Position numbers and translations under genes: made by a program. The notes under the pieces are model-generated. The model saw nothing but the letters and a program-made list of their open reading frames with translations. It ran no database searches and was not told where the DNA came from. Shown here piece after piece: positions 43,931 to 56,690 of a stretch of DNA of 64,000 nt; the first letter of the stretch is position 1, and every line of letters begins with the position of its first letter. Source of the DNA: Ctenosaura bakeri (taxonomy: Eukaryota > Chordata > Lepidosauria > Squamata > Iguanidae); assembly GCA_948474755.1 (NCBI GenBank), contig CAOLHI010001814.1:62001-126000 (forward strand). The letters run 5' to 3'.

Positions 43931-44148
43931 ATGATTCTCTCCGTGGCACCAGTATTGGTGTTCCTGCCTCATGTCTTATGCAAGAATCCTGCCGCTCAGT
44001 GTGTCACTGGTAACCCTCTTTCTACCGAGCACGGGCATTATCATTCAGGAGATCTCCTCATTGCTGGCATTCTTTCTCAGTTCTACAGATTCTCTGAAGT
44101 GGTTACATTTAGAAGACATCCTTCTGCAGAGCAACATCATGAGCTCCT
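43931..44148 (+). CDS. V2R-D exon 1
   Basis: 218 bp; leader, then [20 protein letters not shown] and [15 protein letters not shown]. Donor CT|GTATGG chosen for phase 2. The next GT (after 44155) would give phase 0 and break the frame into exon 2. Confidence 0.83.
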
Positions 44149-47100
44149 GTATGGGGTAGCTATTGTTATCCATTTGCTAAGATAATAGAATTGCTCCACG
44201 CAGGTTGCTTTAATAGACCTTTACCTTCCTCATGTGGGGAGTGAGATGCCAGAAGAGCCTCTTGTCTTTCCATTTGGGCTCACGTTGTGGTGGTTGTTTT
44301 CATGTTTGTTGCTCTTCTTTCTGCCATTGCTGTTGCTATTACCACAATTGATTTCTTCAAATGAATCCTAATTATCCACCCTCATGTCTGCTATTACAAG
44401 TCTTTTACTATAAGATGGGTCCATTGTTAGTTCAGAAATGCCTATATAAACATTGCAGGTCTCGAAAGTCGTAGTTTTGAGGGATTATGTGTGTGCAATG
44501 GATGGGAGATGTTGTTTATTATAGCAGTACTAGCACCATAATGCAAAAGAAAACTCATCCCCCAAATTAGGCTTTAAGTTTCAATGTGTAGGGGCTGATA
44601 AAAATCCTTCAGCTTCCCCGCTTTTAACTGAGAAGCCTCAGACTCTTTTTCTCTGGAGGGTGTCCTCAGCTATACCCTATCCCTCTCCCTGGAAGGGAGA
44701 GAGATCAGAATTTCTGAGCAAAATATTAATCCTCCCCCCTCCATGACTTTTTGGTTGATAGACATTAAAAAGAAACACTAGATGCAGAACTTGTTCAATC
44801 AATAGGGTAAAAATGGAGTTTAAACAAGAGAATAAGAATGACCACAGCATCAGACAGTAAGAAGTTCAGGTTCTGTTCACACAGAGCAATACATCAATGC
44901 AAGTTCCTAGCCAATATCTCTCTGTGTTCATCTTAGTCCACAATCAGTGTTGCTGGTCAGCTGATATTCACAGGAATGAAAGATCACAATTCCAGTTCCC
45001 ATCAAACTATTCTTTTCCCAATTTACACGGCTTGTGTGCAGTGCCAACCACAAACAGTATTATAACTAAGGCATGCCAACATTAATTTTTTTAAGTAGGT
45101 GAAGTTACCCAGGATCTAACTCTCTTTATAGATTCTTTTTGCAAAACTACCAGCATATCCTGGCCCTGATATTTGCTGTGGAGGAGATCAACAATAGTCC
45201 ACATCTCTTGCTCAATATCACCCTGGGCATCCACATCTTTAACAGCTATTTCATGGCAAGATCGACCTATCTCGCTTCCATGGAGCTTCTCTCCACCCAT
45301 GGCAGATTCATCCCTAACTACAAATGTGATGCCCAGGACAACACAGTTTCTGTTATAGTGGGACCTAACCCCCAGTTCTGTAACATTGTGGCAACCATTC
45401 TGCACCTTTACAAGGTTCCACAGGTAAGATGTGCTCATGTTATTCTGGAGTCCAAGAAGTCATTCACCTTGCCTTTCTTGTTTACATCACTTGCCTGTGC
45501 TCTCAAGACAGAAATCAGCTAGTTTTAGGGAAATAATAAGGCAACCTTAAATACTGTTGATAGATCAAAATCTGATCAAGGAAAATAATTATTTGGGTTT
45601 ACTTGGGATTTTAAAGAATAAGTTGCAGATGGTCCTTTGTTCATATCTACTGACAGTGGAATTGAGATAATCTCATCATTTCTAAACTTTTCAGGTTACG
45701 GCTAAGCAAAACCACAAAGGGAATTTTGATTGGATATCACAAGGAAAATTGTATCATTAGACAGTGCTAGAGAGGTAACATATGATGGAGATAGTAGCAA
45801 GTTTCATGTCGAGAATGCTGAGTAGTGTTCACTTTTAACCAAATGACTACTATCCCTTGATCCAGAGAACATGTTTCAAAGATTTAAGTGAACAGTGCTC
45901 ATCCTGGGTCCATAGACCAGGTTAAGTTCATAAGATTAATTTATTACAAAAGTAACAAGGACAAGATAAAGGAAGATAAAGAAATTAGAAATCACCTCTA
46001 GTCTATCTGCTTACAAAGTTTCGCCAGGGAGGGTTTCTAATAATAGGAGATTTTTTAAAAAAATCATATGTGGAAATGTATTTGATGATATAAAATCTTA
46101 GAGACATAGGCCCTTTCTGCACCTTACCTTCTTCCGGCTCTGGGGTGTGGGGATTGTGCAAACAATCTCTGGCGAGAGGCTCTCGTGTCCCTGCTGCTTC
46201 AGCTCTGCACGAGTTGCCTGCTCACACGAGAGCCCTGCCTCTTCCTTCCACAACACAGCCTGGGAGTTTCCCAGGATGCACTGGGGCAGGAAGCATGACC
46301 GGTGTGGCTCTGGAGGCTCTGCACACCAGGTAAGTGTGCTTGGGGCCCAGGAGCAATGCGCGATTGCACACCATTTTTGGCTTCTAGCTGAAAATGAAAA
46401 GGTGTGCAATCAGCTCCTGCCGGTCCCTGGAGCATCATATGATTGTGAGTGCATTGTGCAGATCACTCCTCACAATCGTGCAATGCTCCAGGCCCCCTTT
46501 TGCATTGAAAATGCCATGCAGAAAGGGCCATGATGTTCCAAAGATGACAACCCAAAAGCATTGTTTTAAAAAAATACTTACCTCCACTGCTCCAAATTTC
46601 AAAGACATCAGCCTGAATCTTATTGTAAGTCCTCACTAATCTGCATCTATTTAATCAGAAGGATTTATCTGATGCTGAGTCACAATTTAACAACTAATTG
46701 AATTGGGTCTGTTCCAGCTGGAACTAACCAACAGTAATCAGGGCAACTTGTTTCAATCATGACAGAATCTAACAACTATGCTAGAATGTAAATAATCCAT
46801 TATCATTTTTACTGTGATATCTGTTTCTGAAATAGCATAGAAACTGAGGTATCACAACATCCTCCTCTGAACTTGAACTTTGGTGTAATTTTTTTCTCAT
46901 ATACACAACCACCAAAATACACCACCACCAAAAATGAAAAATCTTAGAAAACGCAGAGCCTTTTACAATTTCTATAATGAACTGCATAATTGGGAGATGT
47001 GAAGTTTGTCCAGTGTACAATGTAAGCCTTCTAACCACAGTCTTGTCAGCTCCCTCTGCTTTTATGAATAATGTAACCTCTATCCAAGGGGGGAAATCAA

Positions 47101-50100
47101 AAATCTTTGGTTGAAATCCAGCATCGGCACACATAACTACGATGACAGAACACCATCATCGCAGTCTCTTCTGCCAATACTACTGTAAACAGGGCTATTT
47201 CTTAAACTGGGCAGGACCACAACCAAAGTTTTTCTGAAGTGCTGCAGATTGGGGATCTGGGAAATGATGAGTGCAGCAGTCTTCTGGGCATGGGATGCAT
47301 TGAGACAGGCAACTGGAGAAATCTCTTGAGGTTCAGCTGCTTGTTTGCATGTGCCCCACAACCAGGAGAACACTGTAGTCATCACTTCTCAGCACACTTG
47401 ATTTTCAGTGTTTCAGAACCTCTTCACCTGGACTGATTCCTAGGTTACCAGATAAGTTTTTGTAGCCACGTCAAAGCACTGGCGACTGTAAACTTGATCC
47501 TGAAACGTATGTGATGATGTGACCAATTTATAACCTCATAGCTACTAAACAGGATGCCAGTCAATATCTCTAAATATTCCAATAGGTCCAGATAACCTGC
47601 TATGTGTTGCCTAATTTATAAAAGTAAAGTGGAGAATGTTGTCCCCAATCCAGTGGTGAAAATAGATTGGTTCCTTTTCTGACAACTGTTGTATATGTAA
47701 TGGGAGTGGATACCATTTTGTTTACATCTCAGCCAGCAAAAACTCTTGGGTAGAGATGTGATTTCCATCTTGGAGGAAGCAACAAATAATTTTAGCAGTT
47801 TTCTTCCTGTTCATGAGAAAGATTTTGAAAAGTGCCGTTTTTGAAGTCTATTTGCAGTTCAGGATCTTTTCCTGTGCAAAATTTGGACATGGTATTTCAT
47901 CAAAATGGCATTTTCTCCACAGATAGAAGTGTCTTCTTTTGGGAAAATAATATCTCTGTGTTGAAATATTACTTCATGTGCAGAAAACACTGTTTTCTGT
48001 GCAAAACAATCACATGTGAATTTAGAGTAGAGTGTCAAAGTACTTTTATGAATAATGTAACCTTGTCAGTTCAGGTTACTTCTCATCAAGCTTTCTCAAA
48101 ACTTGAGAAATAAGTTTTTCTGACCATTTTCCAAATATGCTCAGATGTTCTTTCCCTTCCTGCTCTAGGGGTGATTATGGGGCTGTACTGAACACAAATT
48201 GTAACAATATGGTAACTATGTACCCATATTTGCCAGCGTATAAGATGCACCAGCATATAAGACGCACCCCATTTCAATTTTTTTTTTTTTTGGAAAAAAA
48301 ACTAGTTTTTTTTTTAAAAAAATAGCACAACTTCTCCCTTCCCCCTTCCCCTCTGCTTTGCAGAGGAAGGGAAAGGAAGAAGCTCCAGAGGCAGGAAAAG
48401 AAAGTTCCTAGGATCTTTCTTTCCCCTCCAGTTTGTAGGGGAAGGGACAGTAAGGAGCACCAGAAGCAGGGAAAGAAAGTTCCTAGGATCTTTCTTCTCC
48501 CTCTGGTTTACAGTGGAAAGGAAAGAAGGTGCTCTGGAGGTGCAAGAAGAAAGCTGCATGAACTATTCCCCACCCGTCTGAAGCTACCTCTTTTCTCTTC
48601 CCCTTCAAAACAGAAGGTATAGTGGGGGTTCCTTTCCCCCTCCAGAGCTTCCCTTCATTTTTAGTGCACTTTGCCTCTGTAGTGAGAACTTGCATGGTGG
48701 CAAAATGCTTAGGAAAAAAACACCCACTGGCATATAAGACACATTTTATTTTAAAAAAATATTTTTCAGGAAAAAAAGCGTGTCCTATACACTGGCAAAT
48801 ATGGTAAGTTTGTGCAGACAGTGAAATGAAGTTATAAATATTGTACTGTGGGAATATGTCCTCCTTTATCCTTATTTTCTCCCCATTCCTTAGCTCATAT
48901 ATGGATCTGCTCCAATGTCAAATCATAATGAACAGGGTGCTTTTTTCCACCGGATGTTTCCCAACGAGCACTATCAATATATCGGGATGCTCCAGCTGTT
49001 GCTGCACTTTGAGTGGACATGGGTTGGGGTACTTTTTATAGATAATGAAAGTGGGGAAAGGTTTGTGCAGAATGTGCTTCCTACGTTTTCCCAGAATGGT
49101 ATCTGTTTTGATTTCATAACAGCAATACATAGAGAGTCTTTTTCTTCAGATATTTGGTATATGGTGAATGGGAACCTTGAAGTATATAAGACAACAATGA
49201 GTAGCAGTGCCACAGTGGTGATCTTGCATGGAGAAAATCATATCATGATACTTTTTAGAATGCTACACTTGATACCAGATTTTGTAGGTATTCCGGCAAA
49301 GAGAAAAGTCTGGATTATGACAGCCCAGATGGAATTCACATCACTTCCATTTCAGAGAAATTGGGACATACATTCCTTTCACGGTGCAATATCCTTTGCC
49401 CTTTCCTCAAAGGAGGTATTAGGCTTTGAGAAATTTATTCAAACAAGGAATCCTACTTCAGAAAATAAGGAGAGCTTGTTGAGGATCTTTTGGGAGGAGA
49501 TATTTGAGTGTTCTTTCCCAAGTGCTACCTCAAATGAAAGCACTGGAGACATCTGCAGTGGAAGGGAGAACTTAGGGACTCTTCCTAGCTCTATGTTTGA
49601 AATGAGTATGACTGGCCAGAGCTACAGTGTCTACAATGCTGTCTATGCAGTGGCACATGCAATACAAGCCATGGGTTTCCTGAAAGTTAAACACAGAAGA
49701 ATAGCAGATGGTGAGGCAGAGATGATTCAGAATCATCAAACGTGGCAGGTAAGGTCAGTTCCTTATGTAGGAGTACTGTATGAATTTCTATATGGGCTTG
49801 CTGCTTTGCTTTGTCTCCATCACACCTATATCTGTGACAAGATGTTCTAAACGATGCAGAAGATTGTATATATGTCTTGTGTGCATTGGCAGGCATCTCA
49901 TGTGTGGTTTCTTTTCATCATTCTTTTCATCATTCATGTATAACAAGATATTCCAAACTGCATAGAATGTTGGGTGTGAAATCTGAAGTGACAAATGTGT
50001 TCTACTGAGGCCCACACTTTTCTAGACCAGAAATCTTGCTGGCCTGCTGTTTAAAGAAAACTGTTACCTACAGTTGCTCTCTTAAAATCAGACATATCTT

Positions 50101-53100
50101 TTACACAAAGAAAGTTACCACAAAACAGAAACAGAAACCTAAACACAAACATAAGATACCCCTTCATAGAGGGTTTCCTCCTCATACCATTGATGAGTAA
50201 TTAGTTTTTCAAGAAATTTTCTTCTCTGTATAAGATATGAATCAAACAAAGAACACAAGAAAAGCCATACTGAATTACACCAAAGGAATATCTAGTACAT
50301 CATCTTGGTCAAATGCTGTAAATCAACTGGCAATAGTAAACTCACCAGTAGGACATGAGGGCAACTGCACCCTCCATCTTTTGCTATCCCACAGTCTGTC
50401 TACAGAGGCATAGTACCTGTATATTAAACTCCAAAGAAGGAAGAATTCCACATTCCAGTGACAGGGGCCTCTCTAATCACCATCTAAAACTGAGAATACA
50501 TGAATAAGTTGCCCTGTATACTTTTCAGAAAGCCCTTTCATGCATAATGTTTGCCAAGAAAGATAATAATCCTGAATGTCTAACAGGGATTCATGGAAAA
50601 AGGATATCATGAGTGCTACTGTCCAAATTACCATTAACCTGTGATCCAGTATGACATGAAAAGAGGGGCTGAGAAAATACAGAAGGCCTGGGGTGAGACA
50701 CATGACTGGGAATGAAATGGACTTAATATTTAAAACTCTGAAAGATCTAATGAAGTGACAGGACTGCTTTCTTATGTGTGATGTGATTGCTTCAGCAAGA
50801 GGATAAAACAGTGGGGTGTTTTAAACACTTCACCATGTACCATTTTTGAATAATATGTAAAGCAAACATGTATATTTCTTTCTTTTACTTCCAATTATTG
50901 TTACTTACAAATTAAATGTGACTACAGGCTAGAAGCTGCGTGGATTTTCTTTTCTGCAAATCTCTGAGATATGTCTGGAGACTAGAACTGTCCATTTCTT
51001 ATTTTGATATGATCTTCTCCTCAAGTGTAAGGCTTCCCAGTGGCAACTTTGCTTCCGTGTGGAGAGTGACTCCCTTGAAAGCCTGGGTGGTTTCTGCTAT
51101 CCAGTGGCCAAATCTACTCTGTTCAGAGTTTTCCTCAGGTGGGAGGTTGCCCAACAGTCAATCATTCTTCACAGTCAAACTGGTTCAGACTTCTGACCAT
51201 TGATTGGAAGGAAGCAATCAGACTGATAGATTGCCAGACCCATATTTTCAAGACACATATATTCAAGGGGCATGCCTCTTTAGCTGGCTTAAGGGCCACT
51301 TTAAATGCCTTATTTGTACTTTGAAAGATGTCCCACCTCAGCTATTGCTGTATGTATATCTGACTGGTATTTTCCTGTGGAATGACTATCCTTGATAGAA
51401 AGTAAATAGATAATAGATAGACAGATATAGATACACCTTTGCAGATTTGATTTTCACAGGTTTGATTATTGGTGGGTTTCTCCAATCCCTGCCCCTCTAC
51501 CTCAGGTGCTTCTTTTCTGAAGGAAACTCCACTCCCTGTGGCTCGAATTAGACTGTGCAGCCCTGCCTCTGGACCTCTTTCTCCTCCACCAGCAACTGCC
51601 TGACCATCTAAGGATGGCTTTGAGCCTGATTTCTCAGCACCACAAACCCTATTGCAATGTCCCCCTCAAGGAAGAAGATGGGTAAGAGAGAGGAAGTAGA
51701 GGAACACCATGCTCACCCACCCTGTTCCCTCTCCTTTCTCTGACCTAGTTTGGACCCTGGGTGTTAGTTCTTCTGGCAATACTTCAGCCTCCTTCCCACA
51801 GATATACACACACACACATTTTGATATTTGTGATTTTTTCCCCTTTTCCAGTGGTTCTGCACCCTAACCTTAGCAAATGTGGAGGGCTGACTATATCTAT
51901 TTCCCACCCTGACGGGCAATGTTGGCATCATAATAATTGTCATAGCAATAAATAAATGAATAAATGAAATTAATGAATGAATGATTAAAGTTGATGGTGA
52001 TGAAGCAGAAGTTCTAGAATAGTTCAAGTGTTCAAGGCTGACTTTGATTAATGCTACTGTTACATGTATAGAGATTTTAAAAGGAGCACTCTGTACTTTC
52101 TGACCAGTCTCCACATGCTCTTGCATATCTGTCTTTCTTTCTTTCTTTTGATTCCATTTAGCTCCACCACTATTTGAGAAGTGTTTCATTTAACAATAAC
52201 GCTGGGGAGAAGGTTTCCTTTAATCAAAATGGTGAAATAGAAGCTGGTTTTGATATTATCAACTGGATCACTTTCCCAAACTTGTCCTTCCTCAGAGTCA
52301 AAATTGGAAAAGTGGATCCCCATCTTTCTCCAGATAAGCTGTTAAGCATTTCTGTAGAGGGCATCACCTGGCCCATCATGTTTAACCAGGTTGGTTCACG
52401 TTTTAGGAGGAATCTCAAGACACTCTTGTTTTTCAAGTAGCATATCACTGTTTATGCTAAAATCTTAGCATCAGTAGTTCCCATGAAACATTTCATATGT
52501 GAACAGCATTCCACACAAGCAAAGGGAAGCAAGGTTATGCTCTGTGTTTTTCTGGCCTATGTTTCTCACCAGTGCATTGACCATAGATGGCTGAAAGGTG
52601 AAGTGCAAGTCCTTGAAATGTAGAGAATACCAGGTGATCTGGGCAACCAAGAATGTTTGCCTTGACATTTTATGATGCACATTGAGAAAAGGATGGACAA
52701 AAGATTCTAGTAATATGTTCAAATAGCAGATTGTGTTCCAAATGTTCTCAATGCAAAACTACTATATAATTATTTTGAAATGGTGTAGCAACACACATAT
52801 GCACAAATAGTGTTTTTAAAAAACTATTCTTCTTTTAATTGACAGGCACAGCCCATTTCCTTGTGTAGTGGCAAATGCCATGCCGGCCATAGTAAGATAA
52901 AGGTGGAAGGGAAGCCATATTGCTGCTATGATTGTCTCCCATGTCCAGAGGGAAAGATTTCAAATCAGACTGGTAAGATGTACAATATGTACACATTTTT
53001 AAATACCCAGTATATTGCCAAATATGTTGATCTCCAATGGGTAGAAGAGACTTTGTGCTAATTTTCATAACAATGTGGCACAATTCGAGAATCTCTGTGG

Positions 53101-54643
53101 TTGCTTCCATAATTAGTGGCTTCATGGTACGTTATGGGCCCACTTCACACTGATTCCAGACTGATTTTTGTAAGGAAATTGGAGCAGGGCTCTTTATTCA
53201 TGTTTCTATGGCCCAGTGACCGTGGTTTAACTCTGACCAACTGGGTTTTTGATTCCTATGCATTTCTTTACTGAGTTTAATTATGTTAAATTGTTTTAAT
53301 GGTTTAATATCATTCTTACTTTTCAAAATCTCCTCAACGGTCTTTGGACATGAGGCAGGATGGAAACATTTTGTTAAACATAATCAATAGATACAGGCAC
53401 ATTATTTTAAATGGGAAAGAATAGTATGCCAGTGTTTCCAAAAGGGAGCTTGGGGCTTCTTATTTCTGCATCCTGACTAATTTTAGCTTCTTTCAAGTGG
53501 ACAAGGTTAGGCTTCCCTCCCTCATTAAAGAGGCGCCTTCAGTCAAAGGCACACATGAAACTACTGGAAAAACCTTCACTAGATCAGCTAAAAAAAGTTT
53601 GAAGAGAATATAAACACTTTCAAGAGCTCAAGCTAGATACGTAATTCATTACTATTTTCCGAATTCATTTCAATTAATGTTATGTACTCTATATAGGTTT
53701 GTCCTGTAAAGATCCTTTGTTCTTTTTTTCAGATATGGATGACTGTTTTGAATGCCAAGAAGATCATTATCCAAATAATGGCAGGGATTTATGCATTCAA
53801 AAGCATATAAGTTTCTTATCTTACGAGGAACCTTTGGGCATTAGCTTAGCCACGGTTGCTGTCTTCTTTTCTTTCATCACAGTGTTGGTATTTGGCATCT
53901 TCACAAAATACTCCGATACTCCAATAGTCAAAGCCAACAACCGCAGCCTCAGCTATACTCTCCTCATTGCCCTCCTGTTTGCCTTCCTTTCCGTTTTCCT
54001 ATTCATTGGTCAGCCCCAGAAGCTCACCTGTCTCCTTCGACAAACTGCCTTTGGGGTCATCTTCTCAGTGGCCCTCTCATGTATATTGGCCAAAACCATC
54101 ATTGTTGTTCTAGCTTTTCTGGCCACTCAGCCAGGGTCCAGGATGAGGAAATGGATGGGGACAAAAATGGCTTGTTCTATTGTCATTTCTTGCTCCCTTA
54201 TTCAAATCACTCTTTGCATTGTGTGGCTGACAATCTCTCCTCCTTTCCCAGATGTTGACATGCACTCAGTGAGGGAACAAATTGTACTGGAATGTAATGA
54301 AAGTTCAACAGTCATGTTTTATTGTGTCTTGGGCTTCATGGGCTTGCTAGCTGTTGTCAGCTTCCTTGTGGCTTTCTTAGCCAGGAAGTTGCCTTGCAGT
54401 TTCAATGAAGCCAAATTTATCACCTTCAGTATGTTGGTGTTCTGTAGTGTATGGTTATCCTTTGTTCCAGCCTATTTGAGCACCAAGGGAAAACATACAG
54501 TGGCTGCGGAAGTCTTCTCCATCTTAGCTTCCAGTGGTGGTTTACTGGGTTGCATTTTTTCTCCAAAATGTTTCATTATTTTGGTGCACCCTGCATTAAA
54601 CAAGCAGGAACTACTGATAATACAGAAAAGGAAGAGAAGCTAA
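43931..54643 (+). CDS. V2R-D: vomeronasal type-2 receptor, apparently intact
   Basis: Plus strand, exons 43931-44148, 45132-45423, 48894-49748, 52162-52389, 52846-52972 and 53733-54643. The sum is 2631 nt, 876 residues plus stop, with all phases matching and no internal stop. Layout: signal peptide about residues 1-17 ([17 protein letters not shown]), Venus-flytrap domain to about 531, nine-cysteine linker about 532-590, then seven membrane segments and a short tail. Class C GPCR of vomeronasal neurons; by family knowledge it binds peptide or protein chemosignals and couples to G proteins. Every acceptor is AG and every donor GT; the exon 1 donor GTATGG is weak but shared with A and X. The start is the first ATG of the leader. 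An AATAAA lies 26 bp past the stop. Expression cannot be judged from sequence. Confidence 0.92.
45132..45423 (+). CDS. V2R-D exon 2
   Basis: 292 bp, acceptor CTCTTTATAG, donor [28 protein letters not shown], then [20 protein letters not shown] to LYKVPQ. Confidence 0.94.
46109..46529. mobile_element. GC-rich TIR element, family 2 (copy 4)
   Basis: 421 bp, GGCCCTTTCTGCACCTTACC to TGCAGAAAGGGCC; terminal inverted repeat of 13 bp perfect. Intron 2 of V2R-D. Confidence 0.85.
48221..48806. mobile_element. TIR element with TA target site and internal repeats
   Basis: Left end CCCATATTTGCCAGCGTATA and right end TATACACTGGCAAATATGG are inverted copies, each next to TA. This suits Tc1/mariner-like or another TA-targeting superfamily. 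Inside are about three 75-bp units (AAAGTTCCTAGGATCTTTCT at 48401 and 48476). It ends 87 bp before exon 3 of V2R-D. No transposase. Confidence 0.75.
48894..49748 (+). CDS. V2R-D exon 3 (main ligand-binding domain)
   Basis: 855 bp, phase 0 at both ends, open. [58 protein letters not shown] and [18 protein letters not shown]. Ends NHQTWQ before GTAAGG. Confidence 0.95.
51460..51905 (-). repeat. Interspersed repeat shared with 11950-12240 (inverted)
   Basis: TTCTGCACCCTAACCTTAGC, TTTGGACCCTGG and the CTCAGCACCACAAACCCT region correspond to 11950-12240 on the opposite strand. Lies in intron 3 of V2R-D; family not identified. It contains a short (CA)n tract at 51807-51818. Confidence 0.45.
52162..52389 (+). 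CDS. V2R-D exon 4
   Basis: 228 bp, acceptor ATTTAG, donor [29 protein letters not shown] to [10 protein letters not shown]. It was the reference for locating exon 4 in A and B. Confidence 0.95.
52846..52972 (+). CDS. V2R-D exon 5 (nine-cysteine linker)
   Basis: 127 bp, acceptor GACAG, donor [27 protein letters not shown], then [19 protein letters not shown]; six cysteines, with three more at the start of exon 6. Confidence 0.94.
53733..54643 (+). CDS. V2R-D exon 6 (7TM domain)
   Basis: Acceptor TTTTTTTCAG; starts [21 protein letters not shown]. Membrane segments follow from about [20 protein letters not shown]. Marks [60 protein letters not shown] and [15 protein letters not shown]. Stop at 54641-54643. 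Confidence 0.97.
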
Positions 54644-54668
54644 GTGTATATGATATCAGTTAATCAGA

Positions 54669-54674
54669 AATAAA
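54669..54674 (+). promoter_or_regulatory. Candidate polyadenylation signal of V2R-D
   Basis: AATAAA 26 bp after the stop codon. A second AATAAA occurs near 54873. Which one is used cannot be told from sequence. Confidence 0.4.
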
Positions 54675-54945
54675 CTCAACATTCCAATATAAGGAGTGGG
54701 ATTTATCTATTTTAGGCAGGCAGAACGGGAAGAATGTGCACCCCGATAAACAACCTATAGGTGAAGGGGGGAGTAACCATGCGGCCAGGCAAGGGTTTAA
54801 ATATAGGATGTTTGATTTGCTTAGTGTGCTCTCACCCTCGACCAAGGGCAAGCACCCTATTCTGTAGAATTGAATAAATCCGATTGATGCAATAGGCTGT
54901 TTGATCCAGGAATCTGTCTCAGCCTCTTTATTTAAGACCTCACTG

Positions 54946-56483
54946 TGTTACTATGGTTCAGACATACCCAGTGAGAGCAGTAGATATCTCTTGATATCAA
55001 ACTTATTTGGCATTCAGTTGATCTTTCTCTGCCACTCTGCTCCACATGTTTGCAAGGGCCACCGGAGAAGCACGTAAACAGGCACGGCCGGTAATGGTTG
55101 GACATTCCAATCCCCACTTAGGCAGGCAGATTAATGCCACTCCGTTGCTTCAAGGACCATTTTTGAAGACACACCTTGCTTAAGCGTGACTTTACACAAA
55201 GATGCCCGGCCTCGAGTCGGCACTCTCTCAATGCCAAGCCATTTGCATACTGGCTACACTATTGTTATCCAGCACTAAGCTAATCATGTAAAACTTGACC
55301 TTTTCCAATGCTTTTGTCCCGCTCCAAACTTCCTTTGTTCTCACCGAGTGTGGCATCCACCCTATAAGAACCCCCCAATTCCAAGTACTCCTTCGATCAC
55401 CCTGGACTTCCATCTAGACTTGCTGCCACTCTGTCCAGTGAAGTCGTCCCCTCAGCTAGCCACACTGAGCTTTCTTCCCTGCAAACCTCTGCTTCTCTCC
55501 AGTACTATGGGATAAGGTGACATATCACCCATTTCCCCCGAAACTCTCATTTCAATTTCTAGTTAGCTGTGTGTGCATGTGGTGTCTTATTTGTTGTTTG
55601 TCCTTTAATAAAGTTATTAATTTAATTCTTTAAACCTTGTCTGACTGCTCTTCTGACCTGACGCTGTATACATAGGGTTGCAAGATCCCTGCTACGTTAC
55701 CCTGCCTCTTGTTAGCTTAAGAGAGCGCTCGAGTTAATTTCCCCATCTTGTGTTTTTGTCAATGCCGAGGCGTGGCAGGCAGCCAAGAGCCGGCTAATAA
55801 GTCTTTTCCCAGATAAGGCAGACAGGCAATAAATCAAAGGGCTTTACTTCAGCAGTGGGTAGATAAGGCAGCAGTAAACTTAAGAGACTTTTGCAGCAAC
55901 ACATTCCCTGGCTGTTACATCACAGCCAGGCAGAACAGCAAACAGAGTCCACGTACCACAGAATTTGTTCCTCAGCCGGTCGGGTAGAGTTTCAGGAAGC
56001 AAGGCAAGGGTCCCCAGTAGCCCAGCAGGCAAACCCAAAATGGATGGTTGTGAGACAACAAAGACCCAAGGCTGAGTGAGTGCCTTTATTGAGCAGGCCC
56101 TCACCCAGGTGCTACCTCAGCTGGAACTTGATTGCTTGGTGTTTCCTATTTAAATGCTCTGACCTTCTGAGAGCACTCTTTTGCTCCCAATGCTGCTGGT
56201 AAGTAGGCACCTGCTCTTGAATCTCTGGGTCTAAGGCAGCCCCTGACTCCATTGCTGGGGCTATTGGGGCCAAGGGCTATGTGTCCAGGGCAGCCTCTGG
56301 GGTGGGCTGTGCAGTAGGTTCCATGGCGGCCTCCGGGGTGGGCTCTGCTGGTGCAGCAGGCTCCATGGCTTTGAAGTCCTTTGGTTCAGACTCAGAGCTT
56401 GAGTCCTGGAGTGCCAGGGTCCTGACAGTTTTTATCTGGTTGTTTGGGCACCCCTCCTGGGACCCCCATAATACAGGGTAACA
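54946..56483 (+). mobile_element. ERV-type solo LTR (862 bp without insertion, TSD ACTG)
   Basis: Begins TGTTACTATGG and ends CAGGGTAACA. ACTG stands on both sides (54942-54945 and 56484-56487). A TATAAGAA box near 55360 and AATAAAG near 55607 mark promoter and polyadenylation regions. Homologous end to end with 20628-21498 in the other orientation, apart from the nested insertion at 55757-56427. No internal viral genes. Confidence 0.92.
55757..56427 (-). mobile_element. Nested solo LTR (671 bp, TSD GTTTT)
   Basis: On the plus strand it starts TGTCAATGCCGAGG and ends GGGTCCTGACA, so TG...CA. GTTTT precedes (55752-55756) and follows (56428-56432). A CAATAAAGGCAC polyadenylation-like signal lies on the minus strand, which suggests minus orientation. 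It belongs to a different LTR family from its host. Confidence 0.88.
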
Positions 56484-56504
56484 ACTGGCATTAACTAAGA
56501 TCTT

Positions 56505-56690
56505 TTGGGCTTACTTCTAACACTGGAGACCAGGGTTAAGTTCCCTACTTAGCTATGGAAATCCAAAGGGAGACTTTAGATACATCACACACTCTCAGCC
56601 CCCTCAAAACCCATGATAGGTTTGCCTTCAGATTATCATAACTGGGAAATGACTTGAAGACACACAACAACAACAACAACATCCTCAGTA
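56505..56690 (+). mobile_element. tRNA-derived SINE
   Basis: GGAGACCAGGGTTAAGTTCC, then AGCTATGGAAATCC, CACACTCTCAGCC and tail GACTTGAAGACACACAACAA with (CAA)n at 56665-56682. Confidence 0.75.

Noticed and set aside
44149..44157. GT after 44155 as the exon 1 donor of V2R-D
   Set aside because: It gives phase 0, while exon 2 needs phase 2. The GTATGG site seven bases earlier fits the phase and the 218-bp length seen in A and X.
54700..54945. Possible further LTR end just before the 54946 LTR
   Set aside because: There is an AATAAA near 54873 and LTR-like text, but I could not find both ends or a target duplication, so it is not annotated.
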